In this document: one piece after another, positions 52,953 through 61,936 of the stretch
Layout of the letters: every line of letters starts with the position of its first letter
How positions within the stretch are numbered: position 1 is the first letter of the stretch
Assembly: GCF_003601985.1 (NCBI RefSeq)
Contig: NZ_QZXA01000002.1
Location: 372,001-436,000 of the forward strand
Length of the DNA stretch: 64,000 bases
Direction of reading: 5' to 3'
Source of the DNA: Mesorhizobium jarvisii
GTDB lineage: Bacteria > Pseudomonadota > Alphaproteobacteria > Rhizobiales > Rhizobiaceae
Notes under the pieces: model-generated
What the model was told of the DNA's origin: nothing
Databases searched by the model: none
The model's input: the letters and a program-made list of their open reading frames with translations, nothing else
Made by a program: the position numbers and the translations under genes

Positions 52953-53707
52953 GTTCGCTATCCAGGCTGGCGCGCATCGCCTTGTCGCTCGGCCTTCCCT
53001 CCGGCCTGCTCGATCGTGGGCCGTCGCTGCGCGGCACGAAATTCCTGGCGAAGGCGGCGCTGAAAGCGCGCTTCGGCGGGGCAGGGCAGCCGTTCCAGAT
53101 GGTCAATGTCGGCGCCTGCGACGGCGCGCTCTTCGACGATGTCACGCCGTGGCTGCACACGATCGCCGGCGCCCGCGCCATGCTGGTCGAGCCGATCCCC
53201 TACAATCAGAAGCGGCTGCGCGCCAACTATCCCGACACGGGCCGCTTCATCATCGAGCCGGTGGCCGTCACAAAAACCAAGGGCACGATCACCGTCCACA
53301 CTTTCGATGCCGCGGCGCTCGAGGCCGGCACGCTGCCGATCGAGTTCATCGGCTGCTCCTCGGTCACCGACACCAATCTGATGTCGGGCAAGAATGCCTG
53401 GGGCGAGGCCGATGCCAATTTCAACAAATTCGCGCCGCATCTCAGGGATATCGAGGTGCCGTCGGAAACGCTGCAGACGCTGCTCGACCGCAACGGCATC
53501 GGCCATATCGATGCTTTTCTCGTCGATTGTGAAGGCGCCGACTGGATCGTCTTCGAACAACTTGATCTGAAACGCTACCGTCCGGGCATGATCAAGGTCG
53601 AGGTCGGCGCGTTGCCGGCCACCGAGATTGGCCAGGTCGTGGTCAAACTGAAGACAGCGGGCTACCAGGTCGGCTTCCAGGCCGAGGACGTCTGGGCCTT
53701 CGCCTGA
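52949..53707 (+). CDS. FkbM-family SAM methyltransferase
   Basis: Soluble methyltransferase of 252 aa. The SAM motif is FQMVNVGACDGALFDDV (49-65), the central DTNLMSG, and the post-motif acidic DAFLVDCEGADW region is typical of FkbM. FkbM enzymes O-methylate sugars. It overlaps the GT-C gene by 4 nt and ends the module, so a methylated pentose is plausible. Confidence 0.82.
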   Translation: MSSLSRLARIALSLGLPSGLLDRGPSLRGTKFLAKAALKARFGGAGQPFQMVNVGACDGALFDDVTPWLHTIAGARAMLVEPIPYNQKRLRANYPDTGRFIIEPVAVTKTKGTITVHTFDAAALEAGTLPIEFIGCSSVTDTNLMSGKNAWGEADANFNKFAPHLRDIEVPSETLQTLLDRNGIGHIDAFLVDCEGADWIVFEQLDLKRYRPGMIKVEVGALPATEIGQVVVKLKTAGYQVGFQAEDVWAFA

Positions 53708-53856
53708 CGGCTGGCGTTTTCTCCGATCCGGATCGGGTCGCGCCGCACCTGCGGCGTGTCGCAAACAGGCGGTAGCGCCGTGCCTGTCGTCTGCATATTG
53801 TGCGCCGATCAAACGGGCGCCGAAGCTGCCCGCAATAGCATCTGGAGTCGCGGGCA

Positions 53857-56418
53857 ATGGCAGAGTTTCCGAAAAAGGCGAAGGTCGTCATCATTGGCCT
53901 CGGCGGTATCGTCGGCGCATCGATCGCCCATCACCTGATCGAACGTGGCTGGACCGACATTGTCGGCATCGACAAGTCGGGCATCCCGACCGATATCGGT
54001 TCGACCGCGCACGCTTCCGATTTCTGCTACACCACCAGCCATGATTTCCTGTCCTGCTGGACGACGCTTTATTCCATCGATTTCTACGAGAAGATGGGCC
54101 ATTACGCCCGCATCGGCGGCCTCGAAGTGGCTCGCGTCGGCGACGACAGCCGCATGGACGAGATCAAGCGCAAGATCGCCTCGGCGAAGGCCTTTGGCAC
54201 ACGCGCGCGCCTGATCGAACCGGCCGAGATCAAGGAGAAATTCCCGCTGATCGAAGAGGGGATGGTGCAGGGCGGCCTTTGGGATCCGGACGCAGGTCTG
54301 GTCATCCCGCGCTCGCAGACCGTCGCCGGCAAGCTGGTCGACCAGGCGGAAGGATCGGGCAAGCTCAAATCCTTCGCCAACACGCCGGCCAAGTCGCTCG
54401 TCGTCAAGGACGGCCGTATCAGCGCCGTGGTGACCGATCGCGGCACGATCGAGGCCGACTATGTCATCGTCTGCGCCGGCATATGGGGCCGGCTGATCGC
54501 GGAAATGGTCGGCGAAGATTTGCCGGTCATGCCGATCGACCATCCGCTGACTTTCTTCGGCCCGTATAATGAGTTCGCCGGCACCGGCAAGGAGATCGGC
54601 TGGCCGCTGCTGCGCGACCAGGGCAACTCGGCCTATATGCGCGACACCGGCGATCCCAAGACCGCCGAGGGCGGCCAGATCGAATGGGGCTATTACGAAG
54701 AAAACAATCCGCGCCTTTGCCATCCGCGTGACCTCCTGGAAAAGCATGAGGCGCGGCTGTCGCCGTCGCAGCGCGATCTCGACATGGAGCAGATCCTGGC
54801 GCCGCTCGAGCGCGCCATGGAACTGACGCCGATCCTGGGTGAGCTCGGCTACAATGAAAGCCATTCCTTCAACGGCCTGCTGCAGGTGACCGCCGACGGC
54901 GGCCCGTCCATGGGCGAAAGCCAGAAGGTGCGCGGGCTCTGGTATGCCGTCGCCATCTGGGTCAAGGACGGCCCAGGCATGGGCAAGCTGATCGCTGACT
55001 GGATGACGGACGGCCGCACGGCAATCGACCATCATGCCATCGATTATGCGCGCTTCTATCCGCACCAGACGAAGGAACAGTTCATCTGGGATCGCTGCAC
55101 CGAGACGGCGATGAAGGTCTACAATCCCGCGGTGCATCCGCGCGAGCCCTTCTCCAAGGCCCGCAACATAAGGCGCTCGCCGTTCTGGGAGCGCGAGAAG
55201 GAACTCGGCGGCTATTTCATGGAGCTGGGCGGCTGGGAGCGTGCCCATGGCTACGCCGCCAACGAGCACCTGCTTGAGAAATATGGCAACCGCGTTCCCG
55301 TACGCGAGAACGAGTGGGACAACCGCCATTTCTGGCGCGTCTCCAATGCCGAGCATCTGGCGATGAGCGAGGATTGCGGCATCGTCAACCTCTCGCATTT
55401 CTCGATGTATGACGTCGAAGGGCCAGACCACGTCGCGCTGCTGGAATGGCTTTGCGCGGCAAAGATCGGCGGCGACAACAATATCGGCAAGGGCATCTAC
55501 ACCCACTTCCTCGACGAGGAAGGCATGGTGCGCGCCGACTTCACCGTCATCCGCATGGCCGACCGCTGCCGCGTCATCGACGGCGCCGATGCCGGCCCGC
55601 GCGACTTCCGCTACATGCAGCGCACCGCGCAGGACAAAGGCTTTGACGTCACCGTCACCGATGTGACGGAGAAATACGTCACCATCGGCATCTGGGGTCC
55701 GAATGCCCGCACCACCTTGCAGAAGGTGGTCGAGAATCCCGAGGGCCTTTCGCCGGAGAATTTCCCCTTCGCGGCGATCAAGCCGGTCCGCATCGGCGGC
55801 AAGGATGTCACCGCCTTCCGCATCTCCTATGTCGGCGAGCAGGGCTGGGAACTGCACATGCGCTACGAGGATGGCCTCGCCGTCTGGGACGCACTGCGCT
55901 CGACCGGCGTGATGCCGTTCGGCGTCGAGACCTATGCCAATACGCGCCGCATGGAAAAGAGCCTGCGCCTGCAGAATGCCGACCTTCTGACCGAGTACAA
56001 TCTGTTGGAAGCCGATCTCGCGCGGCCGAAGGTCAAGGAGAACGATTTCTGCGGCAAGGCCAAGCATGTGGAATACCGCGCCCGCGAGCACCAGCCGGCG
56101 ACTTTGTGCACGCTGGTGATGACCGAAAACACCGATTCCAAGGGCGTGGCGCGTTATCCCGTTGGCACGATGCCGGTGCTGGACCCGGCCACCGGGGAAA
56201 CGTTGGTCGATGAACTCGGCCGCCGCTCCTTCACCACCTCGGTCGCCTATGGACCGACGATCGGCAAGAACATCGCGCTCGCCTATCTGCCGCATTCGTA
56301 TGCGCAGGAAGGCCGCAAGCTCAATGTCGAGTATTTCGGCGAGACCTATCCTGTCGAAGTCGCCGGCGTCGGCTACAAGCCGCTCTACGACCCGGAGAAC
56401 CTCAAGCCGCGCAGCTGA
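53857..56418 (+). CDS. DMGDH/sarcosine dehydrogenase-like FAD oxidoreductase with GcvT domain (3)
   Basis: Flavoprotein of 853 aa, the largest of the three. The FAD motif is VIIGLGGIVGASIAHHL, altered from GGG in its paralogues. The predicted flavin His is H52 but in GSTAHASDF, where the others have STWHAAG. The GcvT half (YDVEGPDHVALLEW, YVGEQGWELHMRYEDG) is intact. It is a single-gene unit ended by a strong terminator. The changed flavin site suggests a different attachment or substrate. Confidence 0.83.
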   Translation: MAEFPKKAKVVIIGLGGIVGASIAHHLIERGWTDIVGIDKSGIPTDIGSTAHASDFCYTTSHDFLSCWTTLYSIDFYEKMGHYARIGGLEVARVGDDSRMDEIKRKIASAKAFGTRARLIEPAEIKEKFPLIEEGMVQGGLWDPDAGLVIPRSQTVAGKLVDQAEGSGKLKSFANTPAKSLVVKDGRISAVVTDRGTIEADYVIVCAGIWGRLIAEMVGEDLPVMPIDHPLTFFGPYNEFAGTGKEIGWPLLRDQGNSAYMRDTGDPKTAEGGQIEWGYYEENNPRLCHPRDLLEKHEARLSPSQRDLDMEQILAPLERAMELTPILGELGYNESHSFNGLLQVTADGGPSMGESQKVRGLWYAVAIWVKDGPGMGKLIADWMTDGRTAIDHHAIDYARFYPHQTKEQFIWDRCTETAMKVYNPAVHPREPFSKARNIRRSPFWEREKELGGYFMELGGWERAHGYAANEHLLEKYGNRVPVRENEWDNRHFWRVSNAEHLAMSEDCGIVNLSHFSMYDVEGPDHVALLEWLCAAKIGGDNNIGKGIYTHFLDEEGMVRADFTVIRMADRCRVIDGADAGPRDFRYMQRTAQDKGFDVTVTDVTEKYVTIGIWGPNARTTLQKVVENPEGLSPENFPFAAIKPVRIGGKDVTAFRISYVGEQGWELHMRYEDGLAVWDALRSTGVMPFGVETYANTRRMEKSLRLQNADLLTEYNLLEADLARPKVKENDFCGKAKHVEYRAREHQPATLCTLVMTENTDSKGVARYPVGTMPVLDPATGETLVDELGRRSFTTSVAYGPTIGKNIALAYLPHSYAQEGRKLNVEYFGETYPVEVAGVGYKPLYDPENLKPRS

Positions 56419-56445
56419 GGTTCGGCCGGAGCAACGGACTGATCG

Positions 56446-56482
56446 CAAAAGCCTGGTTTCGAGCCGGGCTTTTGTCTTTTTA
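56446..56482 (+). terminator. Rho-independent terminator after the third DMGDH-like gene
   Basis: CAAAAGCCTGG (56446-56456) pairs with CCGGGCTTTTG (56464-56474, one G-T wobble) and is followed by TCTTTTT. Confidence 0.85.
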
Positions 56483-56511
56483 AGCGGGCGGTTTTCGCTT
56501 ACCCTTGCGGC

Positions 56512-57360
56512 ATGTCTGCTTTGTCGCGCGCAACACATCTCCTTTCCGGATGCGCCGTACTGGCGCTGATGCTCTGGCTGACGCCTGGGTCTCGCGCGGA
56601 TGAGCCGGTCGATGTCGAGCTGGTGCTGGCGGTCGACGTTTCGCTGTCGATGTCGGCGGACGAGCTCGAGATCCAGCGTCATGGCTACGCGGCGGCGCTG
56701 ACGCACGACAACGTGCTGCAGGCGATCGCCGATGGCGCCCATGGCAAGATCGCCGTTACCTATGTCGAATGGGCCGGCACCACATGGCAGCGTGTCATCG
56801 TGCCATGGACTGTCATCGCCAACCGTGCCGACGCGGAGCGGGTGGTGGCGCAATTGTCCGCGCAGCCGCCCAACAGCGCGCGGCGCACCTCGATCTCCGG
56901 CGCGCTGGAATTCGGCAGCGACCTCTTCGCCGAAAGCGGCTACCAGGGGACCAAGCGGGTCATCGACATTTCCGGCGACGGACCCAACAACCAGGGCGCT
57001 CCGGTCAATCTCACCCGCGACGGCGTGGTCAGACAAGGTATCGTCATCAACGGCCTGCCACTGATGACCCGGGGTGGCCTTTCCGGCGCCTACGACGTCA
57101 ACGATCTCGACCGCTACTACAGCGACTGCGTGATCGGCGGCCCGGGCGCCTTCATGATCCCGGTCAATGACTGGACGCAATTTCCCGAAGCCATTCGCCG
57201 CAAACTGGTGCTGGAGCTTGCCGGCCCGGCCTCACCGCAATGGGCGGCGGAGGAGGCCGATCATCCGCCGGTGGTGCTGGCGCAGGACAAGGCCGCCGCC
57301 GACTGCCAGATCGGCGAGAAAATGTGGCGCAACCGCAACTGGATGCTCGACAGCCGCTGA
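56512..57360 (+). CDS. DUF1194 VWA-domain secreted protein
   Basis: Protein of 282 aa with a signal peptide (about 1-29) and a von Willebrand A domain with MIDAS motif DVSLSMS near 43. The rest (RTSISGALEFGSDLF, VIDISGDGPNNQG) fits DUF1194, a periplasmic family of unknown role in alphaproteobacteria. It lies between the terminator and the ABC importer. No enzyme motif seen. Confidence 0.82.
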   Translation: MSALSRATHLLSGCAVLALMLWLTPGSRADEPVDVELVLAVDVSLSMSADELEIQRHGYAAALTHDNVLQAIADGAHGKIAVTYVEWAGTTWQRVIVPWTVIANRADAERVVAQLSAQPPNSARRTSISGALEFGSDLFAESGYQGTKRVIDISGDGPNNQGAPVNLTRDGVVRQGIVINGLPLMTRGGLSGAYDVNDLDRYYSDCVIGGPGAFMIPVNDWTQFPEAIRRKLVLELAGPASPQWAAEEADHPPVVLAQDKAAADCQIGEKMWRNRNWMLDSR

Positions 57361-57563
57361 GCCGAGCGAGCCAACCAACAGTGACGACTGCCACAATCGG
57401 CCGAGCGCCGTTGCGGCGACTGTCCATGGGCAGGGCTTCAATTCTGACCCAACGCAGGTGGTGAGGCGAGCCTGCTGGCAGCAGCCGAACACGTTCCTGT
57501 TGATTGACAAGCCGACAGGCGTCTGTGAACAATTTCGGCCAGAGAAACAAAAGGGGAACCGAC

Positions 57564-58514
57564 ATGAACAGGATCGCCGTTTTCGCCGCGACTTTGACGC
57601 TCGCCGCCGGTCTGTCCGTGCCGGTGATGGCCGCTACATCGGTCACCATCGGCATCAGCGGCTGGACCGGCTTCGCGCCGCTGACGCTTGCCAAGCAGGC
57701 AGGGCTCTTCGAGAAGCACGGCCTCGACGTGACCTTGAAGAAGGTGCCGCAGGCCAGCCGTCCGCTCGCCATCGCCAGCGGCGACCTGCAATGCGCCGCC
57801 ACTACGGTCGAGACCTGGCTGGTGTGGAACGCCAGCGGGGTGACCACAAAGCAGATCTTCCAGCTCGACAAATCCTATGGCGCCGACGGCATCGTCGTGC
57901 GCAACGACATCAAGACGGTCGCCGATCTCAAGGGCAAGAACGTCGCCTCCTCGGCCCCGGGCACGTCGCCCTATTTCCTGCTCGCATGGGTGCTGAACAA
58001 GAACGGTATGTCGACCAAGGACGTGACGGTCGTCAATCTGGAGCCGGACGCTGCGGCGCAGGCCTTCCTTGCCGGCCAGAACGATGCGGCGGTCACCTAT
58101 GAGCCGTTCATCTCGGCGGTGCGCGACAAGGCCGACCAGGGCCACATACTGGCGACCACGCTCGACTATCCGATGGTGCTCGACACGGTCGGCTGCACGC
58201 CTGAATTCCTCAAGGCCAATCCCAACGCTGCCAAGGCACTCGCCGACAGCTATTTCGAGTCGCTCGACCTGATCAAGAAAGATCCGCAGAAATCCTACGA
58301 GATCATGGGCGCCGACGTGAAGCAGTCGGCCAAGGAATTCGAGGATTCGGCGAAGTACCTGAAATGGGCCGACAAGGCCGAGAACCAACAGTTCTTCACC
58401 AAGGAATTCCAGGATTTTTCCAAGACCGCGGGCGAGTTGCTGCTGCAGATGGGGCTGATCAAGGAAGCGCCCGACGTCGCCACGCTGGCCGACACCAGCG
58501 CGGTGGCGAACTGA
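57564..58514 (+). CDS. ABC transporter substrate-binding protein (NitT/TauT type)
   Basis: Periplasmic binding protein of 316 aa. Signal peptide MNRIAVFAATLTLAAGLS with cleavage after VMA near 23. The mature start TSVTIGISGWTGFAPLTLA and the later NVASSAPGTSPYFLLAW are those of aliphatic sulfonate/taurine/nitrate binders. The ATG at 57564 has a good AAGGGGA site. Permease and ATPase follow. The ligand could be a betaine or sulfonate given the neighbours, but this is not shown by sequence. Confidence 0.87.
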   Translation: MNRIAVFAATLTLAAGLSVPVMAATSVTIGISGWTGFAPLTLAKQAGLFEKHGLDVTLKKVPQASRPLAIASGDLQCAATTVETWLVWNASGVTTKQIFQLDKSYGADGIVVRNDIKTVADLKGKNVASSAPGTSPYFLLAWVLNKNGMSTKDVTVVNLEPDAAAQAFLAGQNDAAVTYEPFISAVRDKADQGHILATTLDYPMVLDTVGCTPEFLKANPNAAKALADSYFESLDLIKKDPQKSYEIMGADVKQSAKEFEDSAKYLKWADKAENQQFFTKEFQDFSKTAGELLLQMGLIKEAPDVATLADTSAVAN

Positions 58515-58595
58515 TCGTCCGGCCCTTGCCCATCGTGCGGCGCCGCCCGGCGCCGCTGCTCTCTCCTGGACACGTGACCATTTGATAGGGACGAT

Positions 58596-59375
58596 GTGAA
58601 GATGCGCCCCTTGCATCCAGTCTCGCCGGGCCTGCGAATCGCGCTCGGTATTTCGTTTTTCGTGCTGTTCATTGCCTTCTGGGCCTGGATCACGCTTGGC
58701 GGCCACGTCAACCGCATCTTCCTCGCCGACCCGCTGTCGATGCTCAGGGATGGCTGGCGGTTGCTGGTCGAGGACCGCTTCTGGCTCGACATATTGATCA
58801 CCATCTGGCGCGTCTTCGGCGGCTTCGTGCTGGCCTCGGTCGTCGCTGTGCCGATCGGCATCGCCATGGGCGCGTGGAAACCGGTGGAAGCGTTCCTGGA
58901 GCCCTTCGTCTCCTTCGCTCGCTATCTGCCGGCCTCGGCCTTCATTCCGCTGCTCATCCTGTGGGCCGGCATTGGCGAACTGGAAAAGCTGCTGGTCATC
59001 TTTGTCGGCTCGGTGTTCCAGATCATCCTGATCATCGCCGTCAAGGTCGGGTCGACGCGGCGCGATCTGGTCGAGGCCGCCTATACGCTGGGCTCGACCA
59101 ACAACGGCATCGTCAAACGGGTGATCATGCCGGCCAATGCGCCCGAAATCGCCGAGACGCTGCGGCTGGTGCTCGGCTGGGCCTGGACTTATGTCATCGT
59201 CGCCGAGCTGATCGGGTCGTCGTCCGGCATCGGCTACATGATCATCAACAGTCAGTCGCGGCTGGCGACCGGACAGATCATTTTCGGCATCATCGTCATC
59301 GGCCTGATCGGGCTGTTGTCCGATTTCGCCTTCAAGGCGTTCAACCGCTGGCTCTTTCCATGGAGCCTGGCGTGA
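58596..59375 (+). CDS. ABC transporter permease (NitT/TauT type)
   Basis: Inner-membrane permease of 259 aa with about six helices; the coupling loop motif is EAAYTLGSTNNGIVKRVIMP. It can start at GTG 58596 or at ATG 58602; AGGGA fits both. Its stop overlaps the ATPase GTG by 4 nt. It completes the importer with the binding protein 81 nt upstream. Confidence 0.88.
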   Translation: MKMRPLHPVSPGLRIALGISFFVLFIAFWAWITLGGHVNRIFLADPLSMLRDGWRLLVEDRFWLDILITIWRVFGGFVLASVVAVPIGIAMGAWKPVEAFLEPFVSFARYLPASAFIPLLILWAGIGELEKLLVIFVGSVFQIILIIAVKVGSTRRDLVEAAYTLGSTNNGIVKRVIMPANAPEIAETLRLVLGWAWTYVIVAELIGSSSGIGYMIINSQSRLATGQIIFGIIVIGLIGLLSDFAFKAFNRWLFPWSLA

Positions 59376-60169
59376 GCAAGCTTCTCATCGAGGGCGTCTC
59401 GCGCACCTTTGCCGGCGTGCGTGGCGGACTGCCGGTCAAGGCGCTGATGCCGATCGATTTGGCGGTCGCCGCCAACGACTTCATCACCATTCTGGGGCCG
59501 TCCGGCTGCGGAAAGTCGACGCTGCTTAGAATTGTCGCCGGCCTGGAAGCGCCGAGTGAAGGCCGCGTGCTGCTCGACGACAAGGCTGTGACGCGGCCGG
59601 GACCCGATCGCGGCATGGTCTTCCAGTCCTATACGCTGTTCCCGTGGCTGACGGTCGCCGAGAACATCGCCTTCGGCCTGGGCGAACGCGGCATGGCGCC
59701 AAAGGAGCGGGACGACATCGTCGCCTCCTATGTCGATCTGGTCGGGCTGAGGGGATTTGAAAATCATTGGCCGAAGCAGCTTTCCGGCGGTATGCAGCAG
59801 CGCACGGCGATCGCCCGGGCGCTCGCCAACGATCCCGAGATCCTGTTGCTGGATGAGCCGTTTGGCGCGCTCGACAACCAGACACGCGGGCTGATGCAGG
59901 AGCTGCTTCTCGGCATCTGGGAGCGGCGCAAGAAGACGGTGCTGTTCGTCACCCACGATATCGAGGAGGCGATCTTCATGGCCTCGCGCGTCATCGTGAT
60001 GACGGCGCGGCCCGGCAGCATCAAGTCGGATGTCGCCATCGACTTGCCGCATCCGCGCCACTACACGCTGAAGACCAGCCCGGAATTCTCGGCGCTGAAG
60101 GCGCGGCTGACCGAGGACATCCGCGTCGAGGCGATGCGCACGGCACAGGCGCGGCCGGCCGAGGCCTGA
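59372..60169 (+). CDS. ABC transporter ATP-binding protein (NitT/TauT type)
   Basis: ATPase of 265 aa from a GTG at 59372 inside the permease stop. Walker A GPSGCGKS, Q-loop VFQSYTLFPW, signature LSGGMQQR and Walker B LLLDEPFGALD are intact, with the H-loop VTHDIEEA. Last gene of the importer operon. It ends 8 nt from the convergent regulator gene. Confidence 0.92.
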   Translation: MSKLLIEGVSRTFAGVRGGLPVKALMPIDLAVAANDFITILGPSGCGKSTLLRIVAGLEAPSEGRVLLDDKAVTRPGPDRGMVFQSYTLFPWLTVAENIAFGLGERGMAPKERDDIVASYVDLVGLRGFENHWPKQLSGGMQQRTAIARALANDPEILLLDEPFGALDNQTRGLMQELLLGIWERRKKTVLFVTHDIEEAIFMASRVIVMTARPGSIKSDVAIDLPHPRHYTLKTSPEFSALKARLTEDIRVEAMRTAQARPAEA

Positions 60170-60177
60170 TCCGGCGA

Positions 60178-61179
60178 TCAGGCCGCCAGCAACTGCTTGC
60201 GGTCGACGCGCTCCTGCTGCGGCGAGCGGGCATAGAGCTCGCGGTAGCATTTCGAGAAATGCGAGGCCGAGACGAAGCCGCAGGCGACCGCCACCTCGAC
60301 CACCGGCATCGATGACTGGATCAGCAGATGCCGGGCGCGGTCGAGCCGGATCTCCAGATAGTAGCGGGCAGGGGAACGACCCATCTCGGTGCGGAACAGG
60401 CGCTCGATCTGGCGACGCGACAGGTCGACATGGTCGGCGATCTCGATCAGCGACAGCGGCTCGGAGAGATTGCCTTCCATCAGCTCGATGATGGTCAGCA
60501 CCTTCGAGTTCTGCACGCCGAGGCGGGCGCGCAGCGGCAGGCGCTGGCGGTCGGTCGGGCTGCGCACGCGATCGGTCAGCACTTGTTCGCAGACCCGGTT
60601 GACGAGGCTCTCGTCGAAATCGTCGCCGATCAGCTTCAACATCATGTCGAGCGCGGCGGTGCCGCCGGCGCAGGTATAGATGTTCTGGTCGACCTCGAAG
60701 AGGTCGGCAAAGACATTGGCCTTCGGGAACGCCTCGGAAAAGCCCGGCAGGTTTTCCCAATGGATGGCGCAGCGCTTGTTGGACAGGAGGCCAGCGGCGG
60801 CAAGGATGTGCGCGCCGGTGCATAGGCCGCCGACGGCGACGCCACGATTGTACTCCTCGCGCAGCCAGGCGAAAGCCGATTTGTTCTGGTAGCGCTCGAC
60901 ATCGATGCCGCTGCAGACGATGGCCATGTTGGGCCGGTCGGGGCCCGCCATCTTCTTGCGCTCTTCCTCCAGCGAGGTGTTGACCGCGCATTCGACGCCG
61001 TTCGAGGCGCGCACCGGCTTGCCGTCGATGCTGGCGAGGCGCCAGCGATAGGCCTCGTAACCGAGCATGCGGTTGGCGGAGCGCAGCGGGTCTAGTGCGG
61101 TCGCAAAAGCGATCATGGTGAAATCGGGGACAAGGAAAAAGACAAACGATCGCTTGATCGGATGCTTGATGGCGTTCAC
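60178..61179 (-). CDS. GlxA/AraC-family regulator, GbdR-like
   Basis: Regulator of 333 aa. An N-terminal DJ-1/glutamine-amidotransferase-like sensor (about 8-200, with GLCTGAHILAAAG as the nucleophile elbow) is joined to a C-terminal AraC helix-turn-helix (about 225-320; LIEIADHVDLSRRQIERLFR). This architecture and resemblance match GbdR, the activator of glycine betaine/dimethylglycine catabolism, and relatives such as CdhR. It starts at a GTG (61179). Convergent with the importer; boxes at 61210-61305 upstream. Confidence 0.83.
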   Translation of the reverse strand: MNAIKHPIKRSFVFFLVPDFTMIAFATALDPLRSANRMLGYEAYRWRLASIDGKPVRASNGVECAVNTSLEEERKKMAGPDRPNMAIVCSGIDVERYQNKSAFAWLREEYNRGVAVGGLCTGAHILAAAGLLSNKRCAIHWENLPGFSEAFPKANVFADLFEVDQNIYTCAGGTAALDMMLKLIGDDFDESLVNRVCEQVLTDRVRSPTDRQRLPLRARLGVQNSKVLTIIELMEGNLSEPLSLIEIADHVDLSRRQIERLFRTEMGRSPARYYLEIRLDRARHLLIQSSMPVVEVAVACGFVSASHFSKCYRELYARSPQQERVDRKQLLAA

Positions 61180-61209
61180 GGGAACCTCACCTGGCCATGG
61201 CGCGAACAG

Positions 61210-61305
61210 GATGTCGCGAATAGCATAGCGACATCAGGAAAAACCTTGGCTGTCAATCGGCTACGCTGCCTTGGGGAGACAAAATTTGCGACATGGGTCG
61301 CAAAT
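61210..61305. promoter_or_regulatory. Candidate operator boxes upstream of the GbdR-like gene
   Basis: Two inverted repeats share the core TGTCGC/GCGACA: GATGTCGC (61210-61217) with GCGACATC (61228-61235), and ATTTGCGAC (61284-61292) with GTCGCAAAT (61297-61305). A direct repeat of TGCGACA recurs at 61725 and 61736. Self-binding by the regulator is inference. Confidence 0.4.
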
Positions 61306-61386
61306 GGGCAATCAGTGTGCGGTAATGCTCAGGGGAGCTGCATCAACTGTTCACGCGACAGGCAAAATATACAAAGGCAAAACAAA

Positions 61387-61417
61387 AACGCCGCCTTGGC
61401 TGGAGCCAGGCGGCGTT
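61387..61417 (-). terminator. Rho-independent terminator of the 44-aa mini-gene
   Basis: Left arm AACGCCGCCT (61387-61396) and right arm AGGCGGCGTT (61408-61417) form a 10-bp stem read on the minus strand, followed there by GTTTTTG-type Ts. It lies 44 nt past the stop of the gene at 61461. Confidence 0.82.
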
Positions 61418-61460
61418 AAAGTCTTGAAGCAGCGGCAGGGAGACGCTGCCTGAAAAATGG

Positions 61461-61595
61461 TCAGGCGACGAAGCCGAGGCGCGCCGCAGCCATCGCGCCG
61501 GTCTGGCCGGGCATGGTGTTTGCAAGGCGCTGGCGCTCGAGAGCGGTGGTCAGGTTCATTTCGCGGCGGGTAAAGAGGCGGGCAAAAAGCTTCAT
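61461..61595 (-). CDS. Mini-protein of 44 aa, unknown function
   Basis: Short gene read as MKLFARLFTRREMNLTTALE followed by a Met/Ala-rich end (GAMAAARLGFVA). The AGGAG site lies 6 nt before the third of three tandem ATG codons, so translation probably starts at 61595 (alternatives 61598 and 61601). It is basic and amphipathic. A terminator follows at 61387, which argues it is a real transcription unit. Too short to name. Confidence 0.6.
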   Translation of the reverse strand: MKLFARLFTRREMNLTTALERQRLANTMPGQTGAMAAARLGFVA

Positions 61596-61936
61596 CATCA
61601 TCTCCTATCGGTTGCTCAGACGGGTCGCCTTCGCTTGATGGAGTGGGGCAGCTCGTTTGCTGGCCGTGATATAGGCTTGTGTTGCGTAAAACTAAATCGC
61701 AAAAACGAAGCACTTGATATGAAATGCGACACGGATTGCGACAAATTTGGGCAAGCTGCTCGAAATTTGTGATTGTTTACAAGGCATTAATTCGAAATCG
61801 GAGCCGCTATGCGGCTTGCTCATATGCGCCATGCGTTGGCGACATGGCTTCGAAACTCATTTGAATGCAAATAAAATAGAGAAGGCCTGCCGGGCTGGGT
61901 GGGCGCGGCAGGCCTTCAGCATTTGGTACACACGAT
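61596..61936. other. Intergenic gap between two minus-strand mini-genes
   Basis: Holds the leader and promoter of the 44-aa gene, two TGCGACA direct repeats (61725-61731, 61736-61742) and the terminator at 61881-61917. AT-richer than the surrounding genes. No further coding sequence seen. Confidence 0.6.
61881..61917 (-). terminator. Rho-independent terminator of the DUF1127-like mini-gene
   Basis: A 12-bp perfect stem: GAAGGCCTGCCG (61881-61892) with CGGCAGGCCTTC (61906-61917), loop 13 nt, followed on the minus strand by TCTATTTTATTTG. Confidence 0.88.

Noticed and set aside
53809..57180. 1123-residue minus-strand frame
   Set aside because: Antisense to the third DMGDH-like gene and the VWA gene; both of those have intact domains, signal or motifs, and a terminator between them.
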